Shown: positions 1 to 6,815, counted from the stretch's first letter. The stretch is DNA of 8,016 nt from Sulfurivirga sp964427185 (GCA_964427185.1 CAYRSN010000047.1:1-8016), one strand, 5' to 3'. Notes: generated from the letters alone by a model not told the origin. Translations and numbers: made by a program.

Positions 1-5
1 AAGAT

Positions 6-35
6 AAAAACCCCGCTTTTAAAAGCGGGGTTTTT
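6..35. terminator. Bidirectional rho-independent terminator
   Basis: Positions 6-35 form a perfect 30-base palindrome: a run of five A, a GC-rich arm CCCCGC, a central TTTTAAAA, the arm GCGGGG and a run of five T. Each strand therefore gives a GC-rich hairpin followed directly by a U tract, which is extended on the plus strand by TTTTTT at 37-42. It lies 46 bases past the stop codon of the minus-strand reductase gene and would end that operon. It would also end any plus-strand gene arriving from left of the window. Confidence 0.92.
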
Positions 36-52
36 GTTTTTTGCGATTTTTA

Positions 53-70
53 AAAAAACGGGGAGACCCC
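53..70 (-). terminator. Second, weaker terminator candidate for the minus-strand operon
   Basis: Read on the minus strand, a short hairpin GGGG-TCT-CCCC (70 down to 60) is followed by G and a run of seven T. The stem is only four GC pairs, so it would be weak alone. It lies 11 bases past the reductase stop codon and just before the strong palindromic terminator, giving a tandem arrangement. Confidence 0.45.
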
Positions 71-81
71 TCTGGGCGATC

Positions 82-858
82 TTATGGGAGGTGTTTTGCC
101 GCAATCTTTTCAAGTGTGGGAACAGATAGATTGAAGAGCCGGGCGTGTTCTAAAGCCCGTTTCAGGCGAGCAGGTGCAGAGCGCCCCATGCATTTGTGTG
201 CCGGGTCACCGTCAAAAGCTTCCAGCATGCCGGTCATCAGGCGGGCTTGATCCAAGGGGGTATCTACTAATGCAGCCTGAATTTTGAGCACATCTTGCGC
301 TACGGCCTCCATCAGGCTGCCGTGTGTATCACGTAGCTGGGCGACGGTTGTGCCGGGGGGCAGTTCCAGGCCTGCTATGTTGGTGGTGAGAATATAGAGG
401 TTTTTGTGTACCAGTTCATAAGTCATCTCATCCGCATCGGTGACTTCATAAGTTGGAATATCCAGGCTGTTGAGTGCTTGCATCACCAGCTGGGCATGCG
501 GCCCCCACACGGGTGAGGGCAGGACGACCTTACTGTCCATGCCTTTTTTCTTTTCAAACCAGACGGAAATAATTGTTGGCTGTGTCAGTTGATGCTGCAT
601 CCAGTCTCGGGGCAGGAGTTCATTTTGAAGCAGGATCACTTTGTCTTTCCAGACTTCGGGAAGCTGTGCCAGGGTGGGATGCAGATCGGCTTCTCCAACG
701 GAGACGAGCACAGCTTCAGGCATTGGCAAGGTGGGTTGAAGCTGCTGCATATCCATATCCCGTGTGATGGGGTAAACGGGATGCCCAGTTTTTAAAAAGC
801 CCCGTGCAAATACGCTGCCAAGCTCTCCAATACCAATGGCGATGATAGGTGCGTTCAT
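82..858 (-). CDS. Short ketopantoate reductase-like (ApbA/PanE fold) NAD(P)-dependent oxidoreductase
   Basis: This 258-residue protein starts with a Rossmann dinucleotide-binding segment, GIGELG at residues 9-14 (GxGxxG). Counting by eye, it then has an LQN motif with N79, and a lysine (K152) followed eight residues later by N160 in the segment KNLYILTTN. These resemble the substrate-side Asn, Lys and Asn of ketopantoate reductases. It is shorter than E. coli PanE (303 residues). The C-terminal Glu-containing segment typical of PanE is not recognisable; the corresponding stretch is rich in Arg, Ala and Leu. I infer a soluble reductase of this fold that may act on a substrate other than ketopantoate, so I give no gene symbol. 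The start is well supported: AAGGAGG sits six bases before the ATG and overlaps the stop codon of the preceding membrane-protein gene, suggesting coupled translation. It is the last gene of a three-gene minus-strand operon. Confidence 0.75.
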   Translation of the reverse strand: MNAPIIAIGIGELGSVFARGFLKTGHPVYPITRDMDMQQLQPTLPMPEAVLVSVGEADLHPTLAQLPEVWKDKVILLQNELLPRDWMQHQLTQPTIISVWFEKKKGMDSKVVLPSPVWGPHAQLVMQALNSLDIPTYEVTDADEMTYELVHKNLYILTTNIAGLELPPGTTVAQLRDTHGSLMEAVAQDVLKIQAALVDTPLDQARLMTGMLEAFDGDPAHKCMGRSAPARLKRALEHARLFNLSVPTLEKIAAKHLP

Positions 859-868
859 ATGTGCCTCC

Positions 869-1306
869 TTATTCTATAAATATCAGTATGATTGCTGCCA
901 TTAAAAGCGCAAAGACAAGCAAGATAAAAAACTGTGCCCAGAAAATCAGCAGTCCTTTAAGCAACCCCGGTGTCTCACTGTCAGGGGAACAGCTGAGCCA
1001 GTGGCCGTAGATGTAGCTGTGCACCAGCATGGTAAATAGGAAAATCATCAGGTTAAGACCCACATGGGTTTCCAGAACTGCCATGGCGGTTTGCAGGCTC
1101 TGGTAGTACAGGGCGATAGTCAATGCGATGAGTACCTGTATGATCAGACTGGCGATCAAGGTAAGCACGACTGTTTTAAACAGCATGCGCCATTGCGTCC
1201 AGCATCCCAGCACCCAGCGAGCGGCGATGCGTAATAGAAGCGCCAATAGCGCAAGCAGAAACAGCAGCATGAGTGCAGTCAGTGCAAGCGAGGTAAAAAG
1301 CGCCAT
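869..1306 (-). CDS. Small four-helix membrane protein, unknown function
   Basis: This 145-residue protein is mostly hydrophobic. About four membrane-spanning segments are visible, near residues 2-27, 41-66, 77-98 and 113-143. An Arg- and Trp-containing loop lies between the first two, and a short polar loop (SCSPDSETPG) between the last two. I do not recognise the family. I chose the ATG at 1306 (MALFTSL), five bases past the cupin stop codon. The frame extends upstream to a TTG at 1357, but that would overlap the cupin gene by 46 bases. The region before the ATG has no clear Shine-Dalgarno site, so translation may depend on ribosomes finishing the cupin gene. It is the middle gene of the cupin / membrane protein / reductase operon. 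No catalytic residues or signal cleavage site are evident. Confidence 0.7.
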   Translation of the reverse strand: MALFTSLALTALMLLFLLALLALLLRIAARWVLGCWTQWRMLFKTVVLTLIASLIIQVLIALTIALYYQSLQTAMAVLETHVGLNLMIFLFTMLVHSYIYGHWLSCSPDSETPGLLKGLLIFWAQFFILLVFALLMAAIILIFIE

Positions 1307-1311
1307 GGTAG

Positions 1312-1584
1312 TTAGGTAAAACGATAATGTTTGCGAACCGGTGCAAGCACTTCCCAAGTACAGGATAAGCCTTTGGGAAAGGTGACCAGATCTCCCGCTT
1401 TAAGCTCGATGCTATCTCCCTGAGCCGATGTGACGCGCACATGTCCTTCGAGGATATAACAGGTTTCATCGGCATCGTAGGTCCATGGAAAGGTGGAGAC
1501 TTCTTTTTCCCAGATAGGCCAGGTTTCAACGCCCAGGGTTTTAAGCAGGGTTTCGTCTGGCTGGTGAATGATTTCAATTTGCAT
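1312..1584 (-). CDS. Small Cupin_3-type (DUF861) single-domain protein
   Basis: This 90-residue protein is a single small beta-barrel cupin. The recognisable stretch runs from about residue 35 to the end: ETCYILEGHVRV, then a turn, then KAGDLVTFPKG and a Trp-containing strand ending in KHYRF. This fits the Cupin_3 family, which is related to the (S)-ureidoglycine aminohydrolase fold. The usual metal-binding HxH pair of catalytic cupins is not seen, so metal binding or enzyme activity is uncertain. The start is the ATG at 1584; AAAGGAG lies upstream, about 11 bases from the ATG, which is a little long. It is the first gene of the minus-strand operon and diverges from the CBS gene. The length is normal for this group. 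The role is unknown; a small-molecule binding or stress-related function is only a guess. Confidence 0.82.
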   Translation of the reverse strand: MQIEIIHQPDETLLKTLGVETWPIWEKEVSTFPWTYDADETCYILEGHVRVTSAQGDSIELKAGDLVTFPKGLSCTWEVLAPVRKHYRFT

Positions 1585-1636
1585 GATCCGTGTTTCTCCT
1601 TTATGGTATTCGTATAGGGTTTGGGAGAATTATGCC
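1585..1636. promoter_or_regulatory. Short divergent intergenic region between cupin operon and CBS gene
   Basis: Only 52 bases separate the two divergent start codons, and both Shine-Dalgarno sites fall inside this stretch: GGGAGA at 1623-1628 for the CBS gene, and the complement of CTCCTTT near 1596-1602 for the cupin gene. At least one promoter must therefore overlap or lie within the opposite coding region. AT-rich candidates such as TATGGTAT and GTATAG are present, but I cannot assign -35 and -10 boxes with confidence. Confidence 0.4.
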
Positions 1637-2272
1637 ATGTTTGTTGTCTATAGTCCTGAAGGTCAGGTGTATTTGGGGATTCCTCATCCAACCCCGGCGC
1701 TTAAGGCAAATGCAGTGCCTCCTGTCCCGCCTGTAAAAAAGTCCTCGCTTGATCCCGACCAGGTAGAGACGGATAGACGTTATCAACAGGTGCCTTTATC
1801 AATTGAGCAGGCGCGCAAACATTATGAAGCGGTGCGTCGTGCAGCGGCTGAGCGAGGAGAGCCACTGGTGGAGGTGCGGGAGATTATGTCGCATCCGGTC
1901 ATCAGCATAGAGGCGACAGCCTCTCTGGAAGCAGCATGGCTGCTTTTTGAGGAAAAAGGTGTGGGGAATTTACCAGTTCTGGCACAGAGCCGCCTGGTAG
2001 GGATGTTGTCGGTAACAGATCTTATCGGGCATGTTTGGCATCAGCAACAGGGGGTTCAGGTGCGTAGCGGGCAAGTGTCTGATTACATGAGTTCACCAGT
2101 AGTCAGTTGTTGGCCCGGGACACTGATTCGTAGAGCCGCAGCGGTGATGAGTGATTATCTGATCCACGCCTTACCCGTTGTAAGCCAGGCTGGCACTCTG
2201 GAGGGCATGGTGACTGTCAGTGACTTGGTGTGGCGGCTTGCGGTAGAGCCGCCGCTGGAGGTATATGCTTAA
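1637..2272 (+). CDS. Tandem CBS-domain protein
   Basis: This 211-residue protein has an N-terminal region of about 78 residues that I do not recognise (MFVVYSPEGQ, a Pro/Lys-rich linker, then a predicted helix with EQARKHYEAVRRA). Two CBS domains follow, roughly residues 79-133 and 147-203. Each opens with a typical (I/Y)M-S-x-P-V segment (IMSHPV, YMSSPV) and ends with an (S/T)xxD motif: SVTD at 125-128 and TVSD at 193-196. In this family those residues often contact the ribose of a bound adenine nucleotide, so the pair probably senses AMP, ATP or a related ligand. No output domain (transporter, kinase, nuclease) is fused, so the protein may work by binding a partner. I chose the ATG at 1637 because GGGAGA lies eight bases upstream. 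An out-of-frame ATG at 1632 is too close to that site, and the longer frame from 1568 would overlap the cupin gene. Its stop codon overlaps that of the convergent thioredoxin gene. Confidence 0.85.
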   Translation: MFVVYSPEGQVYLGIPHPTPALKANAVPPVPPVKKSSLDPDQVETDRRYQQVPLSIEQARKHYEAVRRAAAERGEPLVEVREIMSHPVISIEATASLEAAWLLFEEKGVGNLPVLAQSRLVGMLSVTDLIGHVWHQQQGVQVRSGQVSDYMSSPVVSCWPGTLIRRAAAVMSDYLIHALPVVSQAGTLEGMVTVSDLVWRLAVEPPLEVYA

Positions 2273-2652
2273 CCTTGTTGTGAGGCTTGCTGCTGTTGTG
2301 CCTGCTCCAGATCGGCGCGCACTTTGTCCATATCCAGCGCTTTCATCTGGTTGATGCCTTCTTCCAGCATCTCTTCTGGCATCATGCCCGGTTGCGCATA
2401 GACGACAATCCCTTCGCGCATGAAAGCAACGGTGGGAATGGAGCGCACTTGAAACATGCCGGCCAGCTGCTGCTCTTCTTCTACGTTGATTTTGGCAAAG
2501 GCAACATCCGGGTGTTTCTCGGCGACCTTTTCAAACAGTGGTGCAAACATTTTGCACGGCCCACACCATTCTGCCCAGAAATCCAGTACGACCATGGGGT
2601 TGTCCTGAATGAATTTTTCGAAATCTTCGGTTTTTAAATTAACCACAGCCAT
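2269..2652 (-). CDS. Thioredoxin family protein with Gln-rich C-terminal tail
   Basis: This 127-residue thioredoxin fold has the redox motif WCGPC (C30 and C33) after the strand VVLDFWAE. The cis-proline follows at P73 in RSIPTVAF. The fold resembles cytoplasmic thioredoxin 1, and no signal peptide is visible, so it probably acts as a cytoplasmic dithiol reductant. It is about 20 residues longer than E. coli TrxA. The extra part is a helix (ALDMDKVRADLEQ) followed by a tail rich in Gln and Ala. This tail is why I call it a thioredoxin-like relative and not trxA itself. The start is supported by AAGGAAAG four bases before the ATG. It lies 29 bases downstream of fumC on the same strand and is probably transcribed with it. 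Its stop overlaps the CBS gene stop on the other strand. Confidence 0.93.
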   Translation of the reverse strand: MAVVNLKTEDFEKFIQDNPMVVLDFWAEWCGPCKMFAPLFEKVAEKHPDVAFAKINVEEEQQLAGMFQVRSIPTVAFMREGIVVYAQPGMMPEEMLEEGINQMKALDMDKVRADLEQAQQQQASQQG

Positions 2653-2681
2653 GATTCTTTCCTTTTTAGCGGTATCAGAAG

Positions 2682-4064
2682 TTATTCCGCGGTGGGCGTG
2701 CCGCCGCGTGTAAGTTTTTCCGGATTTAACAGGCGCTTTAAAGTTGCTTCATCCAAGTCGGTCATTTCCAGCGCCACTTCCAGAACGGGGCGTTGCTGGG
2801 CATAGGCCGTTTTGGCAATTTGTGCGCCAAGCTCATAGCCTACCACACGATTCAGTGCGGTGACGAGAATTGGGTTGGCATCCAGTGCTTTTTTTAAGTG
2901 GGCTTCATTGACGCTAAAGCCGGAGATTGCCTTGTCTGCCAGCACACGTAGCGCATTTCCGGCCAGCTGTAGGCTGTCCAGCAGGTTGGCGGCGATCATC
3001 GGCAGCATGACGTTCAATTGGAAATTGCCAGACTGGGCGCCCACGGTGATTGCTGCATGGTTTCCGGTAAGCTGCGCGGCCACCATGGCGACGGCTTCTG
3101 GGATGACAGGGTTTACCTTTCCGGGCATGATGGAGCTGCCGGGCTGCAGTGCGGGGAGCTGAATTTCACTTAGGCCGGCCAGGGGGCCTGAGTTCATCCA
3201 GCGCAGGTCGTTGGCGATTTTCATGAGCACCGCAGAAAGCACATTCAGCTGGCCGGACAGCTCCAGCGCCGTATCCTGGCTGCTGATGCCAACGAAGTAA
3301 TTCTCCATAGGGAAAAAGGGCAATGCAAGTTGCTGTGAGAGATATTCGGCAACCTTAGGGCCAAACGCTGGGTCGGCATTGATGCCGGTGCCAACGGCTG
3401 TGCCGCCCTGAGGGAGCTTTGTCAGCCGTGCGGAGGTGCTCTCCAGACGGGATTTAACCTCGTGTAATTGGGCATGCCAGGCATCAAGCTCCTGTTTTAA
3501 GGTGACAGGCATGGCGTCCATCAGGTGTGTGCGTCCTGTTTTGACAATATGTCCAACTTCTTCGGCTTTGCGGTTTAAGGTGCTACACAGGTGATCGAGT
3601 GCGGGCAGCAGGGTGTTGTGCAACAAGGTGGTGGCCGCCACATGGATCGCGGTGGGAATGGTGTCATTGGAGCTTTGGCTCATGTTGACATCATCATTCG
3701 GATGCAGAGAGATACCCTGACGTTTCGCCAGATTGCTGATCACCTCGTTGATGTTCATGTTGGTGCTGGTGCCGGAGCCGGTCTGGAAAATATCGACGGG
3801 AAACTGTGTGTCATGTTTACCTTCGATAATTGCATCACAGGCCGTCGCAATCGCGAGAACCTTTTCTTGCGGCAGGTACCCAAGGGCGGCATTGGCTTGT
3901 GCACAGGCTTTTTTGACTTGTGCCAGTGCCTGAATAAAGGCTGGCGGCATAGTGCGGCCACTGATGGGAAAGTTGTTGACGGCGCGTTGAGTTTGTGCCC
4001 CCCAGAGAGCCGTTTCGGGGACTTCTACGGCACCTATGGAATCATGTTCAATACGTGTTTTCAT
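2682..4064 (-). CDS. fumC: Class II fumarate hydratase (fumarase C)
   Basis: This 460-residue enzyme interconverts fumarate and L-malate in the TCA cycle as an iron-free, oxygen-stable tetramer in the cytoplasm. Family motifs appear in order: GSGTSTNMNINEVI; HPNDDVNMSQSSND, which matches fumarase (PNDDVN) better than aspartase (PNDHVN); TGRTHLMDAMP with H180, equivalent to the catalytic His of the E. coli enzyme; and the signature loop GSSIMPGKVNP at residues 309-319, which holds the catalytic Ser. E. coli FumC has 467 residues, so the length is normal. I chose the ATG at 4064 (MKTRIEHDS), with AGGAAAG upstream. The frame extends 42 codons further, but that part has no family similarity and runs through the promoter region into prfB. 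It is the first gene of a probable fumC-trx unit and diverges from prfB. Confidence 0.97.
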   Translation of the reverse strand: MKTRIEHDSIGAVEVPETALWGAQTQRAVNNFPISGRTMPPAFIQALAQVKKACAQANAALGYLPQEKVLAIATACDAIIEGKHDTQFPVDIFQTGSGTSTNMNINEVISNLAKRQGISLHPNDDVNMSQSSNDTIPTAIHVAATTLLHNTLLPALDHLCSTLNRKAEEVGHIVKTGRTHLMDAMPVTLKQELDAWHAQLHEVKSRLESTSARLTKLPQGGTAVGTGINADPAFGPKVAEYLSQQLALPFFPMENYFVGISSQDTALELSGQLNVLSAVLMKIANDLRWMNSGPLAGLSEIQLPALQPGSSIMPGKVNPVIPEAVAMVAAQLTGNHAAITVGAQSGNFQLNVMLPMIAANLLDSLQLAGNALRVLADKAISGFSVNEAHLKKALDANPILVTALNRVVGYELGAQIAKTAYAQQRPVLEVALEMTDLDEATLKRLLNPEKLTRGGTPTAE

Positions 4065-4167
4065 GTTGCTTTCCTGAAAATAATAACGCCTGGCTATTTT
4101 AGCCCATTCGTCTCGGCGTGGCGCTATGCTAAAATTCCGCTTTATTTTGTTTGTAGTTGGCAAAAAC
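4065..4167. promoter_or_regulatory. Divergent fumC / prfB promoter region
   Basis: These 103 bases separate the fumC and prfB start codons. On the plus strand there is a good extended -10, TGCTAAAAT, with TAAAAT at 4130-4135. A weak -35 (TTCGTC, 4107-4112) lies 17 bases before it. This predicts transcription from about 4142 and a prfB leader of about 26 bases. On the minus strand another TAAAAT (complement of 4096-4101) could be the fumC -10, but I see no convincing -35. A short inverted repeat, GGCTA-TTT-TAGCC (4092-4104), covers that minus-strand box and could be an operator or chance. Confidence 0.55.
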
Positions 4168-5280
4168 ATGGAATTAGGCGGGTTATACAATCGAATTAAG
4201 GATTATCTGCAACGTGCGGAACAGCTTAAGGCATACCTGGGGTTGGAGGAAAAGCGCGAACGGCTCGAAGAGATTAACCGTGAGCTGGAAGACCCTGAAG
4301 TATGGAATGATCCGGAGCGTGCTCAGAAGCTGGGGCGTGAAAAGTCACAACTGGAAAAGATCGTAACAGGATTGGACAGCTTGCTGGAAGGGCTGGCCTC
4401 TTCTGAGGAGCTGCTTCAGATGGCGGAAGAAGCGGGTGATGAAGAGCTGGTGGCGGAGGTGACTGAAGAGCTGGATGCTTATGGTAAGACACTGGAGGTT
4501 CTGGAGTTTCAGCGCATGTTTTCCGGCGAGATGGATGCCAATAATTGCTATGTGGACATCCAGGCGGGCTCCGGCGGCACGGAAGCACAGGACTGGGCCA
4601 GCATGCTGCTGCGTATGTACTTACGCTGGATTGAGAAAAAGGGCTTTGAGGCTGAGCTGGTTGAAGTAACCCCTGGAGAAGTGGCCGGTATCAAATCGGC
4701 AACCATTCATGTCAAAGGGGACTATGCCTACGGCTGGCTGAAAACGGAAACAGGCGTGCATCGTCTGGTGCGCAAGTCGCCTTTTGATTCCGGCAACCGC
4801 CGTCACACCTCTTTTGCTTCAGTTTTTGTCACGCCTGAAGTGGATGACAATATTGAAATTGAAATCAATCCGGCAGATCTGCGTATTGATGTGTATCGAG
4901 CTTCAGGTGCTGGTGGGCAGCATGTTAACCGTACTGAATCTGCCGTGCGTATCACCCACTTGCCGACGGGGATTGTGACTCAATGTCAGGCGGGGCGTTC
5001 CCAGCACCAGAATAAAGACGAGGCCATGCGTCAGTTGCGCGCGAAGCTCTGGGAGCATGAAATGCTCAAGCGTAATGCGGAAAAACAGAAGCTGGAAGAA
5101 TCTAAATCTGATATTGGCTGGGGCAGTCAGATCCGGTCTTATGTGCTGGACTCGGGGCGTATTAAGGATTTGCGCACCGGTGTAGAAACCGGCAATACCC
5201 AGGCCGTATTGGACGGGGATCTGGATCCGTTTGTTGAAGCCAGTCTGAAAGCGGGCATTGGTAACCAAGCACCTATTTAA
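4168..5280 (+). CDS. prfB: Peptide chain release factor 2, without the programmed frameshift
   Basis: RF2 recognises UAA and UGA stop codons in the ribosomal A site and triggers peptide release. The 370-residue protein has the N-terminal helical domain, the stop-codon-reading tripeptide SPF at 204-206 and the catalytic GGQ at 249-251. Both match E. coli RF2 (205-207 and 250-252) with a one-residue offset. The residue before SGAGGQ is Ala, not the Thr found in E. coli K-12. Unlike E. coli, the gene is one continuous frame: where E. coli has a Shine-Dalgarno-like stretch and CTT TGA C, this sequence reads tac ctg ggg ttg gag with no stop. UGA autoregulation is therefore absent. I chose the ATG at 4168 because MELGGLYNRIKDY aligns with the E. 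coli start; the in-frame ATG at 4126 overlaps the predicted -10. The Shine-Dalgarno site is weak. lysS follows after 18 bases. Confidence 0.97.
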   Translation: MELGGLYNRIKDYLQRAEQLKAYLGLEEKRERLEEINRELEDPEVWNDPERAQKLGREKSQLEKIVTGLDSLLEGLASSEELLQMAEEAGDEELVAEVTEELDAYGKTLEVLEFQRMFSGEMDANNCYVDIQAGSGGTEAQDWASMLLRMYLRWIEKKGFEAELVEVTPGEVAGIKSATIHVKGDYAYGWLKTETGVHRLVRKSPFDSGNRRHTSFASVFVTPEVDDNIEIEINPADLRIDVYRASGAGGQHVNRTESAVRITHLPTGIVTQCQAGRSQHQNKDEAMRQLRAKLWEHEMLKRNAEKQKLEESKSDIGWGSQIRSYVLDSGRIKDLRTGVETGNTQAVLDGDLDPFVEASLKAGIGNQAPI

Positions 5281-5298
5281 AAACTTAAGGATTTCTTC

Positions 5299-6813
5299 AT
5301 GAGTGAACAGAATAGCCCAAAACAGCAGGATGAAAACCACATTATTGCGGAGCGCAGAGAGAAACTGAAAGCGCTGCGAGACCAAGGGCAGGCTTATCCC
5401 AATACATTCCGCCGGGAGCATCTGGCAGCAGATCTGCACGCCCACTATGACGACTGGGATAAGGAGAAACTGGAATCGGAGGGCTCGATTCGTGTAAAGG
5501 TGGCCGGGCGGATGATGACGCGCCGTATTATGGGAAAGGCCAGTTTTGCGACCCTGCAGGATATGAGCGGGCGTATCCAGATTTATGTTACGCGGGATGA
5601 CCTGCCGGAGGGTGTGTACAACCAGCAGTTTAAGAAGTGGGATCTGGGCGATATTATCGGGGTGGAAGGCTTTCTGTTTAAAACTAAAACCGGTGAGCTG
5701 ACCATTTATGCCGACCATGTGGAACTAATCACCAAGGCGATTCGCCCCTTGCCGGATAAGTTCCACGGCCTTCAGGATCAGGAAATGCGCTATCGCCGCC
5801 GTTATCTGGATCTGATTATGAACCCGGAGAGCCGTCAGACCTTTCTGATTCGCTCTAAAATTGTTCAGATGGTACGGGAATTTCTGGTGCGTCATGGCTT
5901 TTTGGAAGTGGAAACTCCGATGATGCAGGTGATTCCCGGCGGGGCGACGGCACGGCCTTTTGTGACCCATCATAATGCGCTGGATCTGCCGCTGTATCTG
6001 CGCATTGCCCCGGAGCTTTATTTGAAGCGTCTGCTGGTGGGCGGGTTTGAAAAAGTCTTTGAAATTAACCGTAATTTCCGCAATGAAGGCCTCTCCACCC
6101 GACACAACCCCGAGTTTACGATGGTGGAGTTTTACGAGGCGTATGCAGATTACCATAAGATGATGGACTATACCGAGACGCTGTTTAAGGAGATCGCAGA
6201 GGCAGTGACAGGCGGGTCACAGGTGACCTACCAGGGGGAAACCTATGATTTCGGTAAGCCTTTTGCGCGTATGACGATGAAAGAGTCCATTATCAAGTTG
6301 AACCCGGGTGTTACTGAAGCGCAGCTGGATGATCTGGAGCAGGCCAAAGCCTTGGCAGTCTCTTTGGGCATTGAGGTGCAGCCGAGTTGGGGGCTGGGTA
6401 AAATCCAGACGGAAATTTTTGAAGAAACGGTAGAGCATAACCTTAAGGATCCAACTTTTATTACCGAATATCCGGCAGAAGTCAGCCCGCTGGCGCGGCG
6501 TAATGATGAAAATCCCTTTGTAACGGATCGTTTTGAGCTGTTTATTGGTGGGCGGGAAATTGCCAATGGGTTTTCAGAGCTGAATGATGCGGAAGACCAG
6601 GCTGAGCGCTTCCGACAGCAGGTGGCGGCTAAAGAAGCCGGGGATGATGAAGCCATGTTCTACGATGAGGACTATATTATTGCCTTGGAGCACGGTATGC
6701 CGCCGGCGGCTGGAGAGGGCATTGGAATTGATCGTTTGGTGATGCTGTTTACCGACAGCCCTTCCATTCGCGATGTGATTCTCTTCCCGCACATGCGTCC
6801 ACATAAACAGTGA
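5299..6813 (+). CDS. lysS: Lysyl-tRNA synthetase, class II
   Basis: This 504-residue enzyme charges tRNA-Lys with lysine using ATP, in the cytoplasm. The N-terminal part holds the OB-fold anticodon-binding domain (about residues 65-150; VKVAGRMMTRRIMGKASF onward). The class II catalytic domain follows, with motif 1 around FLEVETPMM, motif 2 at FRNEG (F260, R261, E263) and motif 3 at GEGIGIDR (472-479, R479). E. coli LysS has 505 residues, and these motifs fall at nearly the same positions. The start is supported by TAAGGA seven bases before the ATG. It lies 18 bases after prfB and is probably co-transcribed with it, as in E. coli. No truncation or odd residues were seen. It ends in TGA, 63 bases before the stop codon of the convergent transposase gene. 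Confidence 0.98.
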   Translation: MSEQNSPKQQDENHIIAERREKLKALRDQGQAYPNTFRREHLAADLHAHYDDWDKEKLESEGSIRVKVAGRMMTRRIMGKASFATLQDMSGRIQIYVTRDDLPEGVYNQQFKKWDLGDIIGVEGFLFKTKTGELTIYADHVELITKAIRPLPDKFHGLQDQEMRYRRRYLDLIMNPESRQTFLIRSKIVQMVREFLVRHGFLEVETPMMQVIPGGATARPFVTHHNALDLPLYLRIAPELYLKRLLVGGFEKVFEINRNFRNEGLSTRHNPEFTMVEFYEAYADYHKMMDYTETLFKEIAEAVTGGSQVTYQGETYDFGKPFARMTMKESIIKLNPGVTEAQLDDLEQAKALAVSLGIEVQPSWGLGKIQTEIFEETVEHNLKDPTFITEYPAEVSPLARRNDENPFVTDRFELFIGGREIANGFSELNDAEDQAERFRQQVAAKEAGDDEAMFYDEDYIIALEHGMPPAAGEGIGIDRLVMLFTDSPSIRDVILFPHMRPHKQ

Positions 6814-6815
6814 TA

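Noticed and set aside
6..35. Perfect palindrome as a possible mobile-element end or protein-binding site
   Set aside because: The GC-rich arms flanked by A and T runs, placed after an operon, fit a two-way intrinsic terminator fully.
1176..1691. Minus-strand frame of 171 codons overlapping the cupin and membrane-protein genes
   Set aside because: It is in another frame of the same strand, overlaps three better-supported genes and has low-quality composition with no motif.
4126..4167. Longer prfB start at the ATG at 4126
   Set aside because: This ATG overlaps the predicted extended -10 box, and the extra 14 residues have no counterpart in RF2 proteins.
3591..4199. Plus-strand open frame of 202 codons opposite fumC
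   Set aside because: It lies almost wholly antisense to a clear fumC, has no ribosome binding site or recognisable motif, and also runs across the promoter region into prfB. It is a shadow frame.
4903..5718. Minus-strand open frame of 271 codons across the prfB-lysS junction
   Set aside because: It is antisense to two well-supported housekeeping genes and shows no family similarity. Its length follows from the codon bias of the sense genes.
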